Source: an uncultured Blautia sp.
GTDB lineage: Bacteria > Bacillota > Clostridia > Lachnospirales > Lachnospiraceae
DNA: 5,621 nt
NCBI GenBank assembly: GCA_938028845.1
Contig: CALIZJ010000038.1
Span: 1 to 5,621, forward strand
Reading direction: 5' to 3'
The translations under genes were made by a program, and so were the position numbers. Positions 1 through 5,621 of this stretch are shown here, piece after piece; position 1 is the stretch's first letter, and each line of letters opens with the position of its first letter. The notes below the pieces were generated by a model. The model was given only the letters and a program-made list of their open reading frames with translations. It did no database searches and had not been told where the DNA came from.

Positions 1-771
1 AATGATCCTTATCATCATCTTTTAAGCAACCATCAGTGTGTGGTCATCTATGACTTTACAAGGAAAAACATTACCCACTGTTCCCTGCAGATCCGGGATG
101 TGGACCGGGTAAAAGAATTTATGAAAAAATATCAGAAACCGGTGGTTTATGACGAATGCGCCTATGAAGGAGATCTTCCCATGGATTGGGGAAATATTTC
201 CGGCTTTGAGCTGGTGCATCGTTTCTGGAGCCTGTACGCCCAGGGAGCCTATGGAACCCATGGGGAGGTCTTTTTGTCTCCTGATGATGTGCTCTGGTGG
301 GCTAAAGGCGGGATCCTGAAGGGAGAAAGCACACCCAGGATCGCCTTTCTGAAAGAAATCTTAAAAGAAGCGGAGGGTCCGCTTACTCCCTGGAATATCC
401 GGGAGTATGCAAAGCCGGGAGAATTCCAGACTCCGGAAAAACTTTTTGACGGCGTGCGGAAGGACAATCCGGTGGCCCATCTGTATTATTATGGAAAGGA
501 AGAAGAGCGGGAGAAAATGTTCCAGGTGCCGGAGTATGCGGGACGCTACCAGGATCAGTATTTTCTTTATTATCTGGGCCATACGGCTCCCGGGAAGCTC
601 ACCCTTTATCTGCCGGAGGAGGCTCTTTACCGGATCGAGGTGATCGACACCTGGGAGATGACAAGAAAACAGGCCTATTTCGGAAAGGGCGGAAAGGTGG
701 AAATTCCCCTTCCGGGAAAAGAAGCCATTGCGGTATTGGCAGTAAAAATGGGAAAGCGGCAAAAGGGCTGA
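1..771 (+). CDS. DUF4038/DUF5605 glycoside hydrolase (apiosidase-like, GH140-related), C-terminal part; 5' end outside window
   Basis: The frame is open from the first base, so this is the C-terminal 256 residues of a longer protein; the first in-window GTG (40) is not a credible start because family-like sequence (DPYHHLLSNHQ) precedes it. Seen: a TIM-barrel end with YDECAYEG, whose Glu (visible residue 52, base 154) is the likely C-terminal catalytic glutamate; a THGE motif (about residue 86-89); the WWAKGG segment (from residue 99); then a beta-rich tail with YFLYYLG and DTWEMT (about residues 186-221), typical of DUF5605. Family knowledge: such proteins are usually about 500-550 residues, with DUF5060, DUF4038 and DUF5605 in order, and relatives include apiosidases and other exo-acting glycosidases. 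The acid/base residue and N-terminal domain lie upstream, so the sugar removed cannot be decided. It stops with TGA 45 bases before the next gene, consistent with an operon. Family call is firm; substrate is not. Confidence 0.88.
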   Translation, partial: NDPYHHLLSNHQCVVIYDFTRKNITHCSLQIRDVDRVKEFMKKYQKPVVYDECAYEGDLPMDWGNISGFELVHRFWSLYAQGAYGTHGEVFLSPDDVLWWAKGGILKGESTPRIAFLKEILKEAEGPLTPWNIREYAKPGEFQTPEKLFDGVRKDNPVAHLYYYGKEEEREKMFQVPEYAGRYQDQYFLYYLGHTAPGKLTLYLPEEALYRIEVIDTWEMTRKQAYFGKGGKVEIPLPGKEAIAVLAVKMGKRQKG

Positions 772-816
772 AATAGGATAAAAAGTCCAGCGAAGGGATG
801 CAAAAGGAGCGGAAAT
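772..816 (+). other. Intergenic spacer without terminator
   Basis: This 45-base gap between the first two genes has no GC-rich inverted repeat followed by a T-run and no convincing promoter. It carries the ribosome binding site of the next gene. I read it as an intra-operon spacer. Confidence 0.6.
803..809 (+). promoter_or_regulatory. Ribosome binding site that fixes the start of the rhamnosidase-like gene
   Basis: AAAGGAG lies 7 bases before the ATG at 817, a near-ideal Shine-Dalgarno sequence and spacing. It decides the start: the later in-frame GTG codons at 904 and 907 have no comparable site. It therefore places the TAG at 880 inside the intended coding region and not in a leader. Confidence 0.82.
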
Positions 817-3195
817 ATGAAGTTTGAATTTCAAAAGGCACAGCCTGTGTGGGGAGAAAATCTTACCCGTACTTATAATTAGCATCTTGGTTTTCGGACA
901 GATGTGGTGTTGGAGAAGGAAACGGAGATTTGTATTGTGCTGGCGGCAAGGACCTACTACCGTCTGTATATCAATGGTAAGATAAAGGCTCACGGTCCGG
1001 CGCGGGCGGCAAAGGGGCACTGCCGGATGGATGTGATCCGGATGCAGGCGTCAGGAAGGGTGAAGATCGCGGCGGAGGTCATCGCTTACGACAAAGATGT
1101 AAAATATTGCAATGACAATACCATGGAACCGGGGCTTTTTGCAGCAGAGGTTTATATCCAAAAAGAAGACGGAAGCTACGAGAGTGCGGCCTGTACGGGA
1201 AGTGGGGATTTTCGTTACACGGAGCTTTTGTACCGGGAGCCTATGGCAGAGCTGATGAGCCACTGCCGGGGAATCATGGAGCATTATCGCCTGACAGAAA
1301 ACTGGGACCGGTGGAGGACAGAAGACTATTCCGGCTGGCCGGCGCCGGTCCCTGTAAAGGAAAAAGTAATCTTTTTGAAACGGCGGGCACCCTATACGCA
1401 GTATCGCCGGATCCCCGGTTTAGAATTGGAGCAGGTGAGGACCCTTGTTCCGGCAAAAGAGAAAAAAGAGGATCCCCTTCACAAACTGGCACAGATGATC
1501 AATCCCTCCTGGTATGAGAAACTGGAGGAGAAAAATCTGTTTGTGGAGGAACTTTTGGGAGAAGAGGAACGGGGATTTCACAGAAGCTGGGAAAGGGAGC
1601 AGGAGGAGATCCGGGTATGGGACTGCGACCCTCCGGCAGCCTTTGTATTTTCCATGCCCAGGTCAGAACTGGGCTTTGTACAGATCCGGATAGAAACGGA
1701 AAAGCCGGCGGTGGTGGATCTGATCAACAGCGACAAAAAAAGCCGCCGGGGAACCGTGGACGGCAATACCTATGCGGTGCGGTATGAATTGGAAGGGGGA
1801 AAGTATGAGCTATGCACCTTTGAGCCCATGCTGGTGAAGTATCTGAAGGTTGTGATCCGCACAGAGGGAAAGGTGTGTTTTCATGTGCCGGAGATCATCG
1901 ATGATACCTATCCGGATAAGCGGCTCTGTACCTTCTCCTGCAGCGATGGGGCGCTAAATAAAATTTATGAGGGCGCCCGCCATACCCTGCGGCTGAATAC
2001 CCTGGATATATTTATGGACTGCCCCCAGAGAGAACGGGGCGGCTGGCTGTGCGACGCCCAGTTTACCGCGCCGGGGGCCTGGCAGATGCTGGGGGATCTG
2101 CAGGTGGAGAAGGACTTTATTGAGAATTTTATGTGTACAGATCCGGCGGATTACAAGGAGGCATTTTTCCCGGAGGTGTATCCGGGAGCTGCCCGCCTGG
2201 AAAAAAGCCCCGGAATCGAAAGCTGGTCCTTCTGGCTTCTGACACAGCTTTATGACTATTATCAACGCTCCGGCGACCGGGAGTTTGTGGATAGATGCTA
2301 TGAAAGGATCCGTCCGTTTCTGGATGCTGTTGCCGGACATATAGGGGAAAGCGGTCTTTTTGAAAACTTTGATATTTTGTTTGTGGACTGGTCTCTTTCC
2401 AACAGGGATTTCTGCCTGAAGCCCATCTCCATTCCGGTAAACTGCCTGATCGTGCGGGCTTATGAATGTATGGGAGAGCTGTATGGGGAACGGCGCTGGA
2501 CGGAGCTTGGGACGAAGGTGCGGGGGCGTATCCAGGAAGTGATGGAGCAGACCGGCTGGGACAGTGACGGATACCGTTATGAGAAGGGAAGATTCCTGGG
2601 AAACGGGTGCCGGACGGAAAGCGGACTGGCGCTGGAATTGTGGTGCGGTTTTCACAGGGAAGATCCGGAAGTCATCCGGGCCTTCACCGAGACTATGGGA
2701 ACGGCTCCGAAACACCGGCCGGATCCCAATATCGGACGATCCAATCTGTTCATCGGGCTGATGATACGTTTTGAAGTGCTGGCAAAGCTGGGGAAGATCG
2801 ATACCCTGGTGGGGGAATTAAAGGATGTGTATCTGCCACAGCTTCTTAACGGGCAGGGAACTTTATACGAAGGGATCCATGAGGAAAACGGCTGTCATGG
2901 CTTTAACGCCAACGCAGGCGCTTTGCTGGTAAATGAGGTTCTTGGCCTTGGACAGCCCCGGCAGCTTACCAGGACGGTAAGGATCGCCCCGCATCCGGGA
3001 GAGCTGCTTTGGGCTTCGGGAACGGCCTTGTGTTGTGACGGGAGCATTGCATTTGCGTGGACGGCGGATCAGGACCGGCATATCCTGGACATGGAGTTGT
3101 CTCTGCCAAAAGAATGGACGCCGGAGATCTGTCTGCCCTTTGAGCTGTCCGGCTGGACGGTTTTGCTTAATGGGGCGGATGCGAGGAAGCAGTGA
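817..3195 (+). CDS. GH78 alpha-L-rhamnosidase-like glycosidase, interrupted by in-frame TAG at codon 22 (possible pseudogene)
   Basis: Likely role: hydrolysis of terminal alpha-L-rhamnose (or a similar sugar) from imported plant glycans. Read through the TAG, the product is 792 residues, a normal family length, with no signal peptide. Counting from ATG 817: an N-terminal beta-sandwich with NGK and GPAR near residues 56-65; a second beta-sandwich ending in EPMLVKYLKV (about residue 340-350); an alpha/alpha-barrel with DCPQRE...GGWLCD, placing D401, E406 and D413 in the spacing of the conserved GH78 acidic residues; TLYE with E685, the candidate general base, then H694; and a C-terminal beta domain. 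Oddity: codon 22 (880-882) is TAG, just before the family-like LGFRT segment. Everything after it is open to TGA 3193-3195. Without readthrough, translation yields a 21-residue peptide, unless it restarts at GTG 904/907 or ATG 1027. It could be a true pseudogene, a sequencing error or a recoded gene. The WLCD variant suggests a GH78-like subgroup, so rhamnose specificity is not certain. Confidence 0.82.
880..882 (+). other. In-frame amber (TAG) codon inside the rhamnosidase-like gene
   Basis: The TAG is in the same frame as both the ATG at 817 and the long open frame that follows. It sits in the context N-stop-HLGFRT. One C-to-T change from CAG (Gln) would produce it, although TGG, AAG, GAG, TCG and others are also one step away. 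No other in-frame TAG occurs in about 1,830 codons of the three genes, and both visible gene ends use TGA. This argues against a general reassignment of TAG. Confidence 0.9.
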
Positions 3196-3200
3196 GGGAG

Positions 3201-3206
3201 AAAGGG
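3201..3206 (+). promoter_or_regulatory. Ribosome binding site of the GH2 gene
   Basis: AAAGGG lies 6 bases before the ATG at 3213, and a GGGAG just upstream (3196-3200) could also pair with 16S rRNA. The whole 17-base gap is purine-rich and leaves no room for a terminator or promoter, so this gene is probably co-transcribed, and possibly translationally coupled, with the gene before it. Confidence 0.65.
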
Positions 3207-3212
3207 TAGGAT

Positions 3213-5621
3213 ATGAAAAAAATTAAATTTAACCGGGATTGGAAGTTCTGTAAAATAGATGGAAAAATGCTGGGACAGGAGATCAACGGCTTTCCTGAGG
3301 GAAAAACCGTGACTCTTCCCCATGATGCCATGATAGAAGAGACTCCATTCAGGGAATGTGTTAATGAAGGCCAGACGGCCTGCTTTCCAGGAGGATATTA
3401 CCGGTATGCGAAGGAATTTTTCGTGCCGGAGGAATGGAAGGAAAAAACAGTCACGGCAGAGTTTGAAGGGGCGTATATGAACAGCCTTGTATACCTGAAC
3501 AATGACCGTGTAGGAAGCTGCCATTATGGATATTCTAATTTTTATGTAAATCTGGATCACAGCCTTTTATACGGAAAGGTAAATCGGCTGGAGGTTCTGG
3601 TCAACAACGAAGAGCCCAACAGTCGGTGGTACAGTGGAAGCGGATTGTACCGGAATGTGTGGCTTTATGTAGATGATACGATTCATTTTGCCATTGACGG
3701 GATCAAGATAAATACCCCGGAGGTGGAGAAAGAGTCCTGCGTGGTTCTGGTACAGCCCTGTGTAAAAAATGAAGACAGACATAATCACAAGATCCAGGTA
3801 AAAACAGAGATTTTGGATGGGGAAGGAAAGACCGTTACAGAAGAGACCAGCGATGCCTTTCTTTATGGAGGAAAGGAACTTGAAGTGTACCAGAGGATCA
3901 TCCTTTTGAACCCCAGGCTTTGGGACTGCGGGGATCCATATCTGTATACCTGCCGGCTAACTCTTTGCTCAGAGGGCGGACAGACCGAACAGACGGAGAT
4001 AAAATTAGGCGTCAGAGAGCTTAAGCTGGATCCGGTCCACGGTCTGCGGATAAACGGAAAGCAGGTGAAACTGCGGGGAGCCTGTATCCATCATGACAAT
4101 GGGATCATTGGCGCCTGCACCTTGGAAATGGCGGAAGAACGCCGGTGCCGGCTGTTGAAAGAGGCCGGGTTTAACTGTATCCGCAGTGCTCATCATCCTG
4201 CGGGCAAGGCACTTCTGGATGCCTGTGATAAGTACGGAATATTGGTGATGGATGAATTCTCCGATATGTGGACCTGGCCCAAAAACAGAAATGATTATGC
4301 CATGTATTTTGAAAGCGACTGGGAAAAAGATGTTGAGAGAATGGTGGAAAAGGATTTTAACCATCCATCTGTAATCCTATATAGTACCGGCAATGAGATC
4401 CAGGAGGTAGGAACCGCCCAAGGTGTAGAGATCAACCGGCGGATCGCCCGGAAGATCCGAAGCCTGGATCCTTCCAGGTATGTTACCAATGCTTTTAACG
4501 GCCTTCTGGCAAGCCTTGACTATGAACAGGCGATCTGCAGGGAGCTGAAGGAAAAAGCGGTCAGGGAAGGCAAGGGACTGAATGATATTATGGGGGAGGA
4601 ACCGGATATTATGGATCCGGGGATTATAAGCGGGATCGAGGTACATCCGGCAATGACGGAAAAAATCGATGCCTTTATGGAAAGTATGGACATTGCCGGC
4701 TATAATTACCTGACCCTTCGCCATACTATGGATCATGAGAGAAAACCTCACAGAGTGGTTCTCGGAACAGAGACATTTCCCAGTGAGATCCAGGAGCTCT
4801 GGGGGATCGTGAAGAGGAATCCTTATGTGATCGGGGATATGACCTGGACAGGACAGGATTATCTGGGCGAGACAGGACTTGGCGTGATCGCATTCGAGGG
4901 AGAAAAGGAAGAACGGATGGGCAGGACGGCCTGGTGCGGGGATATAGATATTACCGGAAAGCGCCGCCCGGTGAGCTATCTTAGGGAGATTGTCTACGGC
5001 CTTAGAAAAGAGCCCTATATAGCGGTGGAGGATCCGGCTCATTATGGGCTGAAATACGAAAAGAGCAAGTGGGCCTTTGAGGACAGTATTTCAAGCTGGA
5101 CCTGGAGGGGCTATGAAGGAAAGCCGGTGGTGATAGAAGTGTTTGCGGCTTCGGATGAAGTGGAGCTGTTTCTCAATGGAAGATCTCTGGGGAGAAAGCA
5201 GGCCGGGGAAGCAAACCGTTTTGTTGCCAAATATGACGCCGTGTATGAACCGGGAGTTTTGACGGCAAAGGCTTATTACATAAAAGGGGATGAAAAAACC
5301 GGGCCGGATGAATCCTTCGAGGTTTACGAGGAGGAGCTGGCCACTGCAGGAAAGAAGCTGAGCCTAAGGGCTTCGGCAGACCATAGGGAACTTGCAGCGA
5401 ATGGAGGGGACGTTTCCTTTGTGACTGTGGAACTTTGCGATGAAAAGGGAATCGTGGATACACAGACTGTAAAAAATATTACCGTGAAAGCAGAAGGCGC
5501 CGTAAGCATACAGGGATATGGAAATGGCGATCCGTTTTTCCAGGGAAGCTATCAGCAAAAGACAATTCCTTGTTTTGAGGGGCGCGTGCAGGCAGCGGTA
5601 AGGGCTGGCTTTGAGACTGGG
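3213..5621 (+). CDS. Glycoside hydrolase family 2 protein (beta-galactosidase type, with DUF4982), 3' end outside window
   Basis: Likely role: retaining exo-beta-glycosidase, probably beta-galactosidase, acting in the cytoplasm since MKKIKFNRDWKF begins the sugar-binding domain directly with no signal peptide. There are 803 codons without a stop. Domains: jelly-roll sugar-binding domain (about 1-155) with LPHD (H37, D38) and SGSGLYRNV (141-149); Ig-like domain (about 160-268); TIM barrel (about 272-600) with IHHD (H293, H294, D295), RSAHHP (324-329), the acid/base in STGNE (N394, E395), the nucleophile in GTETF (E520) and WTGQDYLGETG (545-555); DUF4982 (about 620-700) with VELFLNG (650-656); then a further Ig-like domain from about 715, with GYGNGDP, resembling the GH2 C-terminal domain 5. 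By family length only a few tens of residues should be missing. All catalytic elements are intact. GH2 also includes beta-glucuronidases and beta-mannosidases; the DUF4982 architecture favours galactosidase, but the sugar is inferred. Confidence 0.92.
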   Translation, partial: MKKIKFNRDWKFCKIDGKMLGQEINGFPEGKTVTLPHDAMIEETPFRECVNEGQTACFPGGYYRYAKEFFVPEEWKEKTVTAEFEGAYMNSLVYLNNDRVGSCHYGYSNFYVNLDHSLLYGKVNRLEVLVNNEEPNSRWYSGSGLYRNVWLYVDDTIHFAIDGIKINTPEVEKESCVVLVQPCVKNEDRHNHKIQVKTEILDGEGKTVTEETSDAFLYGGKELEVYQRIILLNPRLWDCGDPYLYTCRLTLCSEGGQTEQTEIKLGVRELKLDPVHGLRINGKQVKLRGACIHHDNGIIGACTLEMAEERRCRLLKEAGFNCIRSAHHPAGKALLDACDKYGILVMDEFSDMWTWPKNRNDYAMYFESDWEKDVERMVEKDFNHPSVILYSTGNEIQEVGTAQGVEINRRIARKIRSLDPSRYVTNAFNGLLASLDYEQAICRELKEKAVREGKGLNDIMGEEPDIMDPGIISGIEVHPAMTEKIDAFMESMDIAGYNYLTLRHTMDHERKPHRVVLGTETFPSEIQELWGIVKRNPYVIGDMTWTGQDYLGETGLGVIAFEGEKEERMGRTAWCGDIDITGKRRPVSYLREIVYGLRKEPYIAVEDPAHYGLKYEKSKWAFEDSISSWTWRGYEGKPVVIEVFAASDEVELFLNGRSLGRKQAGEANRFVAKYDAVYEPGVLTAKAYYIKGDEKTGPDESFEVYEEELATAGKKLSLRASADHRELAANGGDVSFVTVELCDEKGIVDTQTVKNITVKAEGAVSIQGYGNGDPFFQGSYQQKTIPCFEGRVQAAVRAGFETG

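Noticed and set aside
772..816. Terminator or internal promoter between genes 1 and 2
   Set aside because: No GC-rich stem with a T-run and no well-spaced -35/-10 pair could be found in the 45 bases.
880..882. Pyrrolysine insertion or TAG-to-Gln reassigned genetic code
   Set aside because: Pyrrolysine is known mainly from methylamine methyltransferases, not glycosidases, and no other in-frame TAG occurs in about 1,830 codons; a reassigned code should show more.
361..1020. 219-codon minus-strand frame spanning the gene 1/gene 2 junction
   Set aside because: It overlaps DUF5605 coding sequence and the start of the next gene, and its translation is low-complexity Leu/Phe/Ser-rich without family features.
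1954..2715. 253-codon open frame on the minus strand inside the rhamnosidase-like gene
   Set aside because: It lies wholly opposite conserved GH78 coding sequence, its translation shows no recognisable domain, and it has no supporting ribosome binding site; it is a shadow of codon bias.
4377..5042. 221-codon minus-strand frame inside the GH2 gene
   Set aside because: It is antisense to the GH2 catalytic barrel, including the E395 and E520 regions, so a shadow frame is the simplest reading.
1..5621. CRISPR array, tRNA/rRNA, insertion sequence, prophage or attachment site
   Set aside because: No regularly spaced repeats, terminal inverted repeats, transposase or integrase motifs or structured RNA sequence were seen; coding sequence fills almost the whole window.

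Overview
The window looks like part of a carbohydrate-utilisation locus from a Gram-positive anaerobe of the Clostridia, most likely a gut member of the Lachnospiraceae. That assignment is inferred from the purine-rich AAAGGAG-type ribosome binding sites, moderate GC with many CCG/CGG/ATC/GGA codons, cytoplasmic glycosidases without signal peptides, and the protein families themselves. No phylogenetic marker is present, so genus is not assigned.

Layout: three glycosidase-type genes lie head-to-tail on the + strand with short gaps, and both window edges cut a gene. (1) 1-771 is the C-terminal half of a DUF4038/DUF5605 (apiosidase-like, GH140-related) glycosidase. (2) 817-3195 is a GH78 alpha-L-rhamnosidase-like gene with a good ribosome binding site and start, but its frame is broken by a TAG stop at codon 22 (880-882). 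The remaining 770 codons are open and carry the expected catalytic motifs. (3) 3213-5621 is a nearly complete GH2 beta-galactosidase-type enzyme that runs off the right edge; both catalytic glutamates are visible. The gaps are 45 and 17 bases, neither holds an evident terminator, and the set is best read as one operon.

How the genes fit together: all three families remove terminal sugars from plant-type glycans or glycosides. None of the visible N-termini (genes 2 and 3) has a signal peptide, so the enzymes probably act on imported oligosaccharides or small glycosides in the cytoplasm. Apiose-, rhamnose- and galactose-type activities together would suit pectin side chains or plant secondary-metabolite glycosides, but the substrate is an inference.

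The most notable observation is the in-frame amber codon in the rhamnosidase-like gene. It may be a recent nonsense mutation, a base-call error, or a readthrough or reinitiation site. There is no sign of a genetic system outside known families: no CRISPR, mobile element, RNA gene or long repeat was seen.
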